Assembly: GCF_045062745.1 (NCBI RefSeq)
Contig: NZ_JBJGED010000005.1
Coordinates: 1-64,000, forward strand
DNA length: 64,000 nt
Source: Paenibacillus_AA sp045062745
GTDB lineage: Bacteria > Bacillota > Bacilli > Paenibacillales > NBRC-103111
Direction: 5' to 3'
The position numbers were made by a program, and so were the translations under genes. Positions 24,701 through 32,557 of the stretch are shown piece by piece; the first letter of the stretch is position 1; each line of letters begins with the position of its first letter. Under the pieces are notes generated by a model. It was given only the letters and a program-made list of their open reading frames with translations. It was not told where the DNA came from and did not search any database.

Positions 24701-24723
24701 CAACCCCACCGACGGTGGGGTTG
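24701..24723 (-). terminator. intrinsic terminator for the minus-strand regulator gene
   Basis: CAACCCCACC pairs perfectly with GGTGGGGTTG around GAC; reading leftward it is followed by TTTTTATAC. Confidence 0.75.
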
Positions 24724-24777
24724 CTCGATTATTGAACACACGTTATCCATTCAATATCATATTCCGATAAATCAAAG

Positions 24778-24799
24778 CCGCCGACTTGGCGGTTTTTTT
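24778..24799 (+). terminator. intrinsic terminator of the sugar operon
   Basis: CCGCC-GACTT-GGCGG followed by seven T at 24793-24799. Confidence 0.75.
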
Positions 24800-24810
24800 C
24801 GGCAAGCACC

Positions 24811-25758
24811 TTAATTCTCGAACAAGATACGTCCCGTCTGAGATAGATCGTAGCCTTGAATAGGCCGCAGCTCGCGATGGAACGATTCCGATTGCACGAT
24901 TTGAATCACCTCCTCGATCCAGGGCAAGTTTTCCGGTTTTTTAAGCATCACGAGATCATACCGTTCCTGGACGAGCGGGATGAACTCCACACCGCCCACC
25001 ATATGTGCGGCTTTCTCGATGCCCACTCCGAAATCCGCTTCTCCCGTGGCGACTTTCCCCGCTACACTTAAGTGATTGGATAACTCCTGCTCGTAGCCGA
25101 TGAGCTGCCGGCATGGAATGCCATGCAGACGCAGCTGTTCGTCGAGAAGAACGCGGGCGCCGGAGCCTTTCTCGCGATTGGCGATACGCAGACCCGGAGT
25201 GCGGAGATCGCTCCAGCCGGACAGCTGTTTCGGATTGCCCTCCTGAACGTACAGGCCGGCCGAGCGGGAAACGAGATTCATCACGATCAAGGAATAACCG
25301 GTCAGCAGCTTGCGAATATAGGGAAGGTTGTATTCACCGGTGTCGCCGTCCAGCAGATGCGTGCTGACGATATCGGCTTCCCCCCGATACATGGAGATGA
25401 GACTATCGAGACTGCCCACATAAGCCCGGAGCGGCCTGAGGCTAGGCGCCTGCCGTTCGATATGCTTGGCGAGTATGTCCAGGCTGACGTCTTGACCGGT
25501 TATAACCAACGAGGTCTGCAGCCCAGGGACGGCAGGCTTCGACGGATACGCGGGGGCGGGCTCGATCGGTACCGTCCCGGGTGCGAGCGAACGGCTGCGA
25601 GCCTTATATGCCTCCAGATCCGAGGCGTCGACGCGCATTTGTTTGCCGACCCGATACGCCGGCAGCTCGCCTTTCTTGATTAAGTCGTAAACGGTCAGCT
25701 TCGAGATCTTAAGGATCTTGGCTAATTCTTCGGTTGTATACGAAATGTCCGCAGACAT
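24811..25758 (-). CDS. HTH plus periplasmic-binding-like transcriptional regulator (molybdate-type)
   Basis: 315 residues. An excisionase-type HTH is at the N-terminus (YTTEELAKILKISKLTVYDLIKKG, then GKQMRVDASDLEAYK). After a Pro-rich linker comes a PBP-like domain from ~85 (LVITGQDVSLDILAKHIE, ADIVSTHLLDGDTGEYN, REKGSGARVLLDEQL, GEADFGVGIEKAAHM), the architecture used by regulators of molybdate and related oxyanion uptake. It is divergent from modA and probably controls it. ATG 25758 is chosen because GGAGG is 7 bases upstream; ATG 25764 abuts the site. Confidence 0.88.
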   Translation of the reverse strand: MSADISYTTEELAKILKISKLTVYDLIKKGELPAYRVGKQMRVDASDLEAYKARSRSLAPGTVPIEPAPAYPSKPAVPGLQTSLVITGQDVSLDILAKHIERQAPSLRPLRAYVGSLDSLISMYRGEADIVSTHLLDGDTGEYNLPYIRKLLTGYSLIVMNLVSRSAGLYVQEGNPKQLSGWSDLRTPGLRIANREKGSGARVLLDEQLRLHGIPCRQLIGYEQELSNHLSVAGKVATGEADFGVGIEKAAHMVGGVEFIPLVQERYDLVMLKKPENLPWIEEVIQIVQSESFHRELRPIQGYDLSQTGRILFEN

Positions 25759-25928
25759 GGTCATCCTCCGCTCTCAGGGTTCAGCATAACCCTATCATAA
25801 TCGGTTGTATGAGGGAATACAATCGGAGCGCACCTGCTAGAGTCCCGAATTGTTATTATATGGACGAAACATTACTTATATCATATTATAATGTAATAGA
25901 TACATATAATCGATTTGGGGGAGCTGAA

Positions 25929-26756
25929 ATGACGTTGAAGATTAAGTATAGTTATGTTTTGATATGTTTAGTATTGATGCAAATTGTGCTGACTGCATGT
26001 GTCGACAAGCAACAGCCAACTACGGGCAACCCAACGGCCGCACCGGCTACTTCCACAGCTAAAGTAGAGCTGATCGTTTCCGCCGCCGCTAGCCTAACAG
26101 ACGCCCTGAACGAAATCCAGACTAAGTATGAGCGAACGAACGACAGGATCCGGCTAAAATTTAACTTCGGCGCATCCGGAGCTCTGCAGCAGCAGATCGA
26201 ACAGGGTGCCCCGGCGGACTTATTCATCTCAGCCGCTGCTAAGAACATGCAAGCTCTGATTGACAAGCAATTGGTCGAAGCCTCTCGCCAGAAGCCTCTG
26301 CTGCTCAATGAGCTGGTCGTCGTCGTCCCGGCCGCAGACAAAGCCCCTCCGCAGATGCTGGAGCAGCTGACCGGCGGAGCCGTCAAATACTTGGCGATCG
26401 GGGAGCCACAGACGGTCCCGGCCGGCACTTATGCGAAGGAAGCGTTGACGAACGCCAAGCTATGGGACGTGCTTCAGGCCAAGATCGTGCAGGGGAAAGA
26501 TGTGCGCCAGGTGCTCACTTATGTGGAGACGGGGAATGCGGAGGCCGGGTTCGTTTACAAAACGGACGCGCTCTCTTCCTCCAAAGTGAAAACCGCCTTC
26601 GTGGTCGATCCGAAAACGTACACCCCGGTCGAGTATCCGGCCGGTATCGTGAAAGCGACGAAGCATGACAAAGAAGCGGATGAATTCTACAAGTATTTGT
26701 TTAGCAAGGAAGCACAGGATATTTTCGTCAAATACGGCTTCTCGTTGCCCAAATAA
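25929..26756 (+). CDS. modA: molybdate ABC transporter substrate-binding lipoprotein
   Basis: 275 residues, exported and lipid-anchored: signal peptide with lipobox LTAC (Cys at about residue 22), then a Thr/Pro/Ala linker. The mature part starts ELIVSAAASLTDALNEIQTKYE, the typical ModA opening with oxyanion-contacting Ser residues, and has FNFGASGALQQQIEQGAPADLFISAA. Length fits ModA. AGGGGGAGC-like site GGGGGAGCTG precedes ATG 25929. Unusually, no modB or modC follows; a terminator and a convergent gene come directly after. The divergent HTH-PBP gene is the likely regulator. The intergenic DNA is very AT-rich (ATCATATTATAATG), probably the promoter. Confidence 0.88.
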   Translation: MTLKIKYSYVLICLVLMQIVLTACVDKQQPTTGNPTAAPATSTAKVELIVSAAASLTDALNEIQTKYERTNDRIRLKFNFGASGALQQQIEQGAPADLFISAAAKNMQALIDKQLVEASRQKPLLLNELVVVVPAADKAPPQMLEQLTGGAVKYLAIGEPQTVPAGTYAKEALTNAKLWDVLQAKIVQGKDVRQVLTYVETGNAEAGFVYKTDALSSSKVKTAFVVDPKTYTPVEYPAGIVKATKHDKEADEFYKYLFSKEAQDIFVKYGFSLPK

Positions 26757-26760
26757 CAAC

Positions 26761-26806
26761 AAGGACCTCACGAGCTTATGGCTCCTGAGGTCCTTTGTCG
26801 GTTTTT
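26761..26806 (+). terminator. intrinsic terminator after modA
   Basis: AAGGACCTCA (26761-26770) pairs with TGAGGTCCTT (26786-26795); TTTTT follows at 26802-26806. It sits between convergent genes. Confidence 0.8.
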
Positions 26807-26820
26807 GAGGTGTTCCGTCC

Positions 26821-27822
26821 TTACTCAAGAAAGTCATAATCCGGGTACACGTACGGAGTCTTGGGCGCTTCAATCTTCTCGATTTGTTTGGCGTCCAATT
26901 TCATGTACTCGTAACCGTTGTATTTCGTTTTCCCGATTGTACCAGTAATTTTGACCCATGTGTCGTCGGCATAGGTTATGGGCTGGGACGACTCCACCAT
27001 GACACCGTAGGGGGAAGCATCCGCTGAGCAGCATTGCATCGCTAATCGCGCGATAACGAACTGATTCGGCTTCATTTCGTTCTCGCGATAAACGAATCCG
27101 CTAATTTCCACTTTTTTGCCGATAAATGGGTCCATGAACAGGTCCAGCGTTGTTAAGATCTCCATAAACCCTTTCTCCGGAAACGTGATCATCTCTTGCT
27201 TATACAGCTTCATGCCGAGCTTGGAATAAGCTTCGTTGAAGTCCTCCGACTTGAACAGCTCTTGCAGCTTTTGATCTTCGGCGGACAATGGCGCTGCCGT
27301 CGTGCTTCCCTTGCCCGTCACAGCCGCCTGAGTAGAGACTGGAGTTGGTGTCGGGGCCGCAATTGGAGTTTGAATTGGAGTGGGAGCCGGAGTGGAACTA
27401 TTTAAGACCTGCTCAGTGGGAGCGGAAGCGGTCAACTTCGAAGTCCCGGAGGTCGAGAGATTCATCCCTTTCTTCGACGCGATACTGCTGCCCATGACTT
27501 GATCGGGCATTCCGAATGCGAGAACGAGCGGGAGCAAGAACAACCCATAGACCAGCAGGCCGCCAAGGAAAGACCGGGGCGCTTCATGGCCGCAGTCGCA
27601 CGAATCCGGCTTCTCAAAGAGTGAGCGAAAGGCCATGTACACTTGATGCACAGCCACCGCGAACAGTGCGATAGCGGCCAGCTTTACGTAGATCTGCATC
27701 CTGGGGGCGATATAATAGACGAGGTGATCGGACTTCACGAGATGAACGATATAATAGCAAAATGCTCCCATAATGGCGGACCGAAGCAAGTAATGCCCGA
27801 TTAACGAACGATTCTCCCTCAT
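26821..27822 (-). CDS. TIGR03943-family (YcgQ-like) membrane protein, permease partner
   Basis: 333 residues. The N-terminal ~110 residues hold several hydrophobic segments (YIVHLVKSDHLVYYIAPRM, YVKLAAIALFAVAVHQVY), followed by a long Ser/Thr/Pro linker and a C-terminal soluble domain (VEISGFVYRENEMKPNQFVI, RLAMQCCSADASPYGVMVE) with the paired Cys typical of the family. The partner permease gene lies upstream, 33 bp away. The pair is a common neighbour of Zur-regulated zinc genes. Its biochemical role is unproven; metal or small-molecule transport is the usual proposal. Confidence 0.85.
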   Translation of the reverse strand: MRENRSLIGHYLLRSAIMGAFCYYIVHLVKSDHLVYYIAPRMQIYVKLAAIALFAVAVHQVYMAFRSLFEKPDSCDCGHEAPRSFLGGLLVYGLFLLPLVLAFGMPDQVMGSSIASKKGMNLSTSGTSKLTASAPTEQVLNSSTPAPTPIQTPIAAPTPTPVSTQAAVTGKGSTTAAPLSAEDQKLQELFKSEDFNEAYSKLGMKLYKQEMITFPEKGFMEILTTLDLFMDPFIGKKVEISGFVYRENEMKPNQFVIARLAMQCCSADASPYGVMVESSQPITYADDTWVKITGTIGKTKYNGYEYMKLDAKQIEKIEAPKTPYVYPDYDFLE

Positions 27823-27855
27823 ATGTACTCCCTCCTAATCGATATTCTGTGCGGC

Positions 27856-28857
27856 TCACAGCAGGAATGTCTCGAACAGCACAGAGCCTATGAAAACGAC
27901 TCCGACAAGCACCGCGGCGAGGAAAACGACAAAGCGAGCCCGGAAAACCGTGCCAAGCATGATCGTACTCTTCAGGTCCAACATCGGTCCGAAGACGAGG
28001 AATGTCAAGATAGAGCCGGCGGAAAACGTACTAGCGAACGAGGAAGCGACGAAAGCGTCCGAAGTCGAGCACAGCGACAACACGTAGGCTAGCCCCATCA
28101 TAAAAAAATGAGAGCCGATCCCGCCTTGTCCGAGCTCCATTAATTCGCTTCGGGGGACGAACGTCTGAATGGACGCGGCAATAAGCGACCCGAACATCAA
28201 ATATTTGCCCATGTCGAAAAATTCATCCGCGGCGTGTCCGAACATCGTAAGCAGTTTACCGTCCGAACCGTGCGTATGGCCGGACCCGCCCGCCATTTGA
28301 AACCGGTTCTTAAGCGGATTAATCCGTACCCATCGATAAATAATGAGCCCGATGACGGCCCCGACCAGAAGGGCCAATCCCATACGGGAGTAAACGAGCT
28401 CCGGCTTGTTCCGGAATGCGGTATAGGTTGCGGCGAAAACGACGGGATTCACGATCGGCCCGACGAAGATGAAGACGACCGCGATGTAGAGCGGCATTCC
28501 CTTCGCCATTAAGCGCCGGATGACCGGGATTAATCCGCATTCGCAGATCGGGAAGATGACGCCAAGCACACACGCGAACAAGACGCCCATGAGGGGGTTG
28601 CTCGGAATGAATCGCCCGATCGTTTTCTCAGAAATGAACACCTGCATGAAGGAGGAGACGAGCACCCCGAGCAGCATGAAGGGAAACGCCTCAAGGATAA
28701 TACTGATGAAAATCGTCTTGAACGCCTGCAAGTCTGTCAAGTAGATGGTCGGAAGGCTGGAGTAGAGGACCGGATTCATTGCAACTACGATAACGGCGCT
28801 TAACACCATAATGAAGAAGCAATGGATGGCAAGACTTCCATAGGAGAAGGAACGCAA
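27856..28857 (-). CDS. YcgR-type predicted permease (DUF318/PF03773)
   Basis: 333 residues with eight or so membrane helices. Signature regions are FPFMLLGVLVSSFMQVF, the conserved FPICECGLIPVIRRLMAKG with paired Cys, and FIFVGPIVNPVVFAATYTAF; the second half repeats a similar arrangement (SLCSTSDAFVASSF). It begins the minus-strand operon with the TIGR03943 partner. A Zur-like box is 23 bp upstream (28880-28894), so derepression under zinc shortage is likely. Confidence 0.88.
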   Translation of the reverse strand: MRSFSYGSLAIHCFFIMVLSAVIVVAMNPVLYSSLPTIYLTDLQAFKTIFISIILEAFPFMLLGVLVSSFMQVFISEKTIGRFIPSNPLMGVLFACVLGVIFPICECGLIPVIRRLMAKGMPLYIAVVFIFVGPIVNPVVFAATYTAFRNKPELVYSRMGLALLVGAVIGLIIYRWVRINPLKNRFQMAGGSGHTHGSDGKLLTMFGHAADEFFDMGKYLMFGSLIAASIQTFVPRSELMELGQGGIGSHFFMMGLAYVLSLCSTSDAFVASSFASTFSAGSILTFLVFGPMLDLKSTIMLGTVFRARFVVFLAAVLVGVVFIGSVLFETFLL

Positions 28858-28879
28858 GGGAAGGCCTCCGAACGTTTAT

Positions 28880-28894
28880 ACGTAATAGTTACTA
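28880..28894 (-). promoter_or_regulatory. Zur-like box before the permease operon
   Basis: ACGTAATAGTTACTA matches the Bacillus Zur core TCGTAATnATTACGA at 11 of 14 specified positions. Confidence 0.45.
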
Positions 28895-28991
28895 TTAAGG
28901 AGAGTATATAGGAGCGGATTAAAGGCTGTCAACATGCGATAACTGCGATTAAATATATTTGACAGAGTAGAAAAAGCATATTATTGTTTAA

Positions 28992-29006
28992 TCGTAAATA
29001 TTACGA
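28992..29006 (+). promoter_or_regulatory. Zur box before the COG0523 gene
   Basis: TCGTAAATATTACGA has perfect TCGTAA/TTACGA half-sites and differs from the Bacillus Zur core at one base. It lies 26 bp before the start codon, a position suited to repression. Confidence 0.7.
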
Positions 29007-29032
29007 ATAAACCATGAAATGGAGGGAATCGA

Positions 29033-30259
29033 TTGCAAACCGATCAGGAACGAAACAAAAAATTACCGGTTACGGTTTTGAGCGGCTATCTCGGCTCGGG
29101 CAAGACGACGATACTTAACCATGTGCTGCATAATAGGCAAGGCTTGAAGGTAGCGGTCATCGTGAATGACTTGAGTGAAGTGAACATCGATGCGGCCATG
29201 GTGAAGCAAAATGGCGGGCTATCGAGAACGGATGAAAAATTGGTGGAGATGTCCAATGGTTGCATTTGCTGTACGTTACGTGAGGATTTACTTCGCGAGG
29301 TCGAGCGGTTAGCTCGTGAGAATCGATTCGATTACATCCTGATCGAATCGACCGGAGTTGGGGAGCCGATTCCGGTAGCGCAGACGTTCACGTATATCGA
29401 TGAAGAGCAAGGGATCGATCTGTCCGCCTTTTGCAAGCTTGATTGTATGGTGACGGTCGTGGATGCCTATCGGTTCTGGTCGGATTATTCGTCCGGGGAG
29501 ACCCTGCTGGATCGTCAAGTTGCGGTAAGTGAAGACGATACTCGTGACGTTGTTGATTTGCTCATCAGCCAGATTGAATTTTGTGACGTGATGATTTTGA
29601 ACAAATGCGATTTGGTAGCTGCTGAGGAGCTCGATCAACTGGAACGCGTGCTCCGTGCCCTCCAGCCGCGTGCCGTGTTCATTCGTGCGGAATACGGGAT
29701 GGTGGAACCCACTGCTATTCTGAATACCGGTTTATTCGATTTCGAGGCGGCAAGTGTTTCAGCCGGCTGGATCCAGGAATTGCAGCAAGACCATCACACG
29801 CCGGAAACCGATGAATATGGGATTTCATCCTTCGTGTTCGAACGTCGGAGACCCTTTCATCCCGAGCGATTGACGAGCTGGATGTCCGAATGGCCCACTG
29901 ATATTGTACGGGCAAAGGGGGTGGTCTGGCTGGCGACGAGGAATGCGATGGCGCAAAGCCTGAGTCAGGCCGGACCCTCCATTCAGTTCGGACCGGCCGG
30001 CTATTGGGTGGCGGCTCTTCCTTCGGCTGAGCAAGAGCGAGCCCGGCAAGAGGATCCGGAGCTGACTAGCAAGTGGGATGTGGCGTATGGGGATCGGATC
30101 AATCAGATCGTCTTCATCGGGATCGATCTTGAGCCGGATAAGATGATCTCCGAACTGGACGCTTGCTTGCTGAGCGACGAAGAAATGAAGCAGGACTGGA
30201 CGCAGTTCCGCGATGAACTGCCCAATATCGGGCCGGATCAAATGGAGATGATCGGGTAA
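29033..30259 (+). CDS. COG0523 zinc metallochaperone GTPase (CobW/YciC/ZagA-like)
   Basis: 408 residues, TTG start with GGAGGG upstream. G-protein motifs are clear: Walker A GYLGSGKTT (residues ~19-27), the metal-binding GCICC (CxCC) shortly after, ILIESTGVGEP and NKCDLV (NKxD guanine motif). A C-terminal CobW_C domain follows (SSFVFERRRPFHPERL). Zinc-starvation members of this family (B. subtilis YciC/ZagA) hand zinc to essential enzymes. A Zur box upstream and divergent permease genes support the zinc assignment. Confidence 0.88.
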   Translation: MQTDQERNKKLPVTVLSGYLGSGKTTILNHVLHNRQGLKVAVIVNDLSEVNIDAAMVKQNGGLSRTDEKLVEMSNGCICCTLREDLLREVERLARENRFDYILIESTGVGEPIPVAQTFTYIDEEQGIDLSAFCKLDCMVTVVDAYRFWSDYSSGETLLDRQVAVSEDDTRDVVDLLISQIEFCDVMILNKCDLVAAEELDQLERVLRALQPRAVFIRAEYGMVEPTAILNTGLFDFEAASVSAGWIQELQQDHHTPETDEYGISSFVFERRRPFHPERLTSWMSEWPTDIVRAKGVVWLATRNAMAQSLSQAGPSIQFGPAGYWVAALPSAEQERARQEDPELTSKWDVAYGDRINQIVFIGIDLEPDKMISELDACLLSDEEMKQDWTQFRDELPNIGPDQMEMIG

Positions 30260-30303
30260 CTCCTGACAGCTACATCATCGTCTTAAGGATTTTGAACGGA
30301 CAA

Positions 30304-30331
30304 GAGACCCGGCCATGAAGGACCGGGTCTC
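30304..30331 (+). terminator. terminator-like hairpin after the metallochaperone gene
   Basis: GAGACCCGG pairs with CCGGGTCTC around a 10-base loop; the T-run downstream is poor. Confidence 0.5.
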
Positions 30332-30359
30332 CTCGCATTTCATTAATAACATTAACTAA

Positions 30360-30578
30360 TCAGTGCGTTTTCTCTCGAAACGTGTGACAGCATGTGTCCG
30401 TTACGCCCTTAGCCTGATCGTGATGACGCGTGTCATATTGCTCGGCGCCTTTGCCTTCCGGCAGCGGCTTCTCAGCATGGGCGTTCACCTCGATCATAAT
30501 AGTGTCCGCGGCACAGTTGTTGCCCTCCGCCCAGAATTCACAATTGTCCACGCTGCATTTTACCATCGTAGTGTCCAT
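30360..30578 (-). CDS. DUF1540 domain protein
   Basis: 72 residues, starting MDTTMVKCSVDNCEFWAEGN with GAGGTGAGG upstream (30578). The pattern VKCSVDNCEFW...NNCAADTI and the later DTCCHTF give the Cys arrangement of DUF1540, a small, probably metal-binding family frequent in spore formers. The Asp/Glu/His-rich middle (AEKPLPEGKGAEQYDTRHHD) is typical. Neighbouring zinc genes make a metal role plausible but not shown. Confidence 0.85.
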   Translation of the reverse strand: MDTTMVKCSVDNCEFWAEGNNCAADTIMIEVNAHAEKPLPEGKGAEQYDTRHHDQAKGVTDTCCHTFREKTH

Positions 30579-30634
30579 GATCCTCACCTCGTTGTCCTTA
30601 ATACTATTCCTTACCCAACGACGGACAAGGTTAA

Positions 30635-31990
30635 TCACGACGCCGTCACTTTTGCATGGCGCGAGCGCAAACGGAGGTACATCGCCGCACAGCCGACGGC
30701 GAGAAGTACGAGAACCGCAAGTCCCCAGTATATGTTGCTATAAGCTTGAGAAGGCGAGAGGTTCCGCTGCCAGCCGAGGGCGCTTGCCGTCATCGCTACC
30801 CCGAACGCGCCGCTGAAAAATTGCAGCAGCTGAAACAGCCCTAAACCGGATCCGATCTGTGCCGGCTGCAAGATTCTCGTCATTTCGTTCGAGATGCTGC
30901 TCGTCAAGAAGGTGAAGCCGACGCTTAGGAGCATGTAGATGAACAATAGAGAAGCATAACCCGTCGTCTCCAGCAAGGCGAACAGCACTACGGAAGCGAG
31001 CAGCAGGAATGGAGCATACAGAATGATCTGCGAATTTCCGCGGACATCAATAATCCGGCCGACTAGCCGTGATACCAGCATCGCCAGCATCGATCCCGGG
31101 AAGATGACGAGTCCGGCTCCGATAGCACTAAGGCCGTACTGGTTTACAAGAATCTGCGGCATTAGGAACAGGGTGGCGAAGCTGCACAAATACGCCGCGA
31201 TACCTACCGCTCCCAGCAGGAGATAAGTCCGATTGTTGAACAGGGCGGGGAGCACGAAAGGATCGGCGGCCGTCTGGATCCTCCAGACGAACAAGCTGAT
31301 GGCGACGACGCCAGCGATGAGCGCGATCCAGGTATGATTCGTAAGATACAGCAGCAATCCGGTTGTTCCGATTCCAATGAGGAGCGCGCCTAGCACGTCG
31401 AACGAGCCTTTGGTCGGCTTTTCCTTCGGCACGAGCTTCAGGAAGAACGGAAGAATTACCAAAGTAATCGCCGTTACGAGAAACAAGTCGTGCCAACCCA
31501 AATACTCGACGATGGCTCCGCCGACGACAGGGCCGAGTCCCAGACCAAGCGAGGCCGCGGACATAATGGTCGCCATCGCTTTGCCGCGACGTTCCATCGG
31601 GACGTAGCGGGAGATAAGGACAAGCGAGAGGGCGGGAATGGAGCCGGCACCGGAAGCTTGAACGATACGGACGATCAACAGCATGATATAGGAGCTGCTG
31701 AAATAGCCCGTAATCGCGGCGAGACTAAGGGATAACGTCCCAATCGTCAATAAGCGTCGAATGGGGATGAAGTCCGAGAGCCTGCTGTAAGTAATGGATG
31801 AGATGGCGAATACAATCGAGTAGCCCGTCACAATCCAGGAAGTCGACGTTGCCGTAAGCTGAAATTCCCGCGATACATCGGGCAACGCCAAATTGAACAT
31901 CATAGTATTCATGATGACGAGCACAATGGTCATGCCTAACAGCACAGTGACCAGCCCCTCGCGCATCGCAGGCTTCAATGGTTCCGCCAT
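30635..31990 (-). CDS. MFS drug-efflux-type transporter (DHA family)
   Basis: 451 residues, 12-14 membrane helices. The first helix region NTMMFNLALPDVSREFQLT and the motif-A-like loop SRLSDFIPIRRLLTIG fit DHA2/TetA-like exporters, as does LGLGLGPVVGGAIVEYLGW (motif C). It is divergent from an ArsR regulator with a shared palindrome between them, so it is probably induced by a ligand of that regulator. Located 0.6 kb from the second TOMM pair, so export of a modified peptide is conceivable but speculative. Confidence 0.88.
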   Translation of the reverse strand: MAEPLKPAMREGLVTVLLGMTIVLVIMNTMMFNLALPDVSREFQLTATSTSWIVTGYSIVFAISSITYSRLSDFIPIRRLLTIGTLSLSLAAITGYFSSSYIMLLIVRIVQASGAGSIPALSLVLISRYVPMERRGKAMATIMSAASLGLGLGPVVGGAIVEYLGWHDLFLVTAITLVILPFFLKLVPKEKPTKGSFDVLGALLIGIGTTGLLLYLTNHTWIALIAGVVAISLFVWRIQTAADPFVLPALFNNRTYLLLGAVGIAAYLCSFATLFLMPQILVNQYGLSAIGAGLVIFPGSMLAMLVSRLVGRIIDVRGNSQIILYAPFLLLASVVLFALLETTGYASLLFIYMLLSVGFTFLTSSISNEMTRILQPAQIGSGLGLFQLLQFFSGAFGVAMTASALGWQRNLSPSQAYSNIYWGLAVLVLLAVGCAAMYLRLRSRHAKVTAS

Positions 31991-32018
31991 TTTGGATCCC
32001 TCGCTCCTTGTTTTATAT

Positions 32019-32034
32019 TTCGATTATAATCGAA
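32019..32034 (+). promoter_or_regulatory. palindromic operator between MFS and ArsR genes
   Basis: TTCGATTATAATCGAA is a perfect 16-bp palindrome in the 105-bp divergent region, a likely ArsR operator. Confidence 0.7.
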
Positions 32035-32095
32035 CAATAGAAATATAGCACACGTTGTGGTATGATGCAATTAAAGATTCAAAGGGGGGATCCGC

Positions 32096-32419
32096 ATGAA
32101 ATATTTGCACCATCCAGACCGAGAAGAGATTCAATTATCGTCCGTTCTCTACGCGCTAAGCGACCCCATCCGGTTGAACATCGTGGCGGAGATCCGCAGA
32201 TCGGGAGAATGTACGTGCGGCGATGTCGACGTACCCGTGGTGAAATCGACCTTGTCCCATCATGCCCGTACATTGCGGGAATCCGGAGTCATTCACGTGC
32301 GCGTGCAAGGCACGCAGCGCTATTTGTCCCTGCGGACGGAAGATTTGGAATACCGGTTCCCGGGGTTGCTCGAGTCCGTGCTTCAAGCGCATGAACGTTC
32401 GGCCGTAAAAGTGGATTGA
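32096..32419 (+). CDS. ArsR-family transcriptional regulator
   Basis: 107 residues. Winged helix with LSDPIRLNIVAEI (helix 2 entry), a CTCGDV segment where many ArsR sensors bind metal, KSTLSHHARTLRESGVI (recognition helix) and the wing VRVQGTQRYLSLR. The CxC at about residues 39-41 could bind a thiophilic metal, or be vestigial as in redox and organic-ligand members. Divergent from the MFS gene; a palindromic site lies between. Confidence 0.9.
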   Translation: MKYLHHPDREEIQLSSVLYALSDPIRLNIVAEIRRSGECTCGDVDVPVVKSTLSHHARTLRESGVIHVRVQGTQRYLSLRTEDLEYRFPGLLESVLQAHERSAVKVD

Positions 32420-32449
32420 CCTCCATGCATTCTAAATAGATCGTTCATA

Positions 32450-32474
32450 AAAGGGCAGCCCTAGGCTGCTCTTT
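32450..32474 (+). terminator. intrinsic terminator after arsR
   Basis: AAAGGGCAGCC-CTA-GGCTGCTCTTT, followed by GTTC. It insulates the second TOMM pair from arsR. Confidence 0.7.
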
Positions 32475-32557
32475 GTTCATATATAGGGCGGAACCATTGC
32501 GAAATGCGCCACATAGGCTATCGTATATTTTTTTCACGATGGAAAGAAGGTGCGCCC

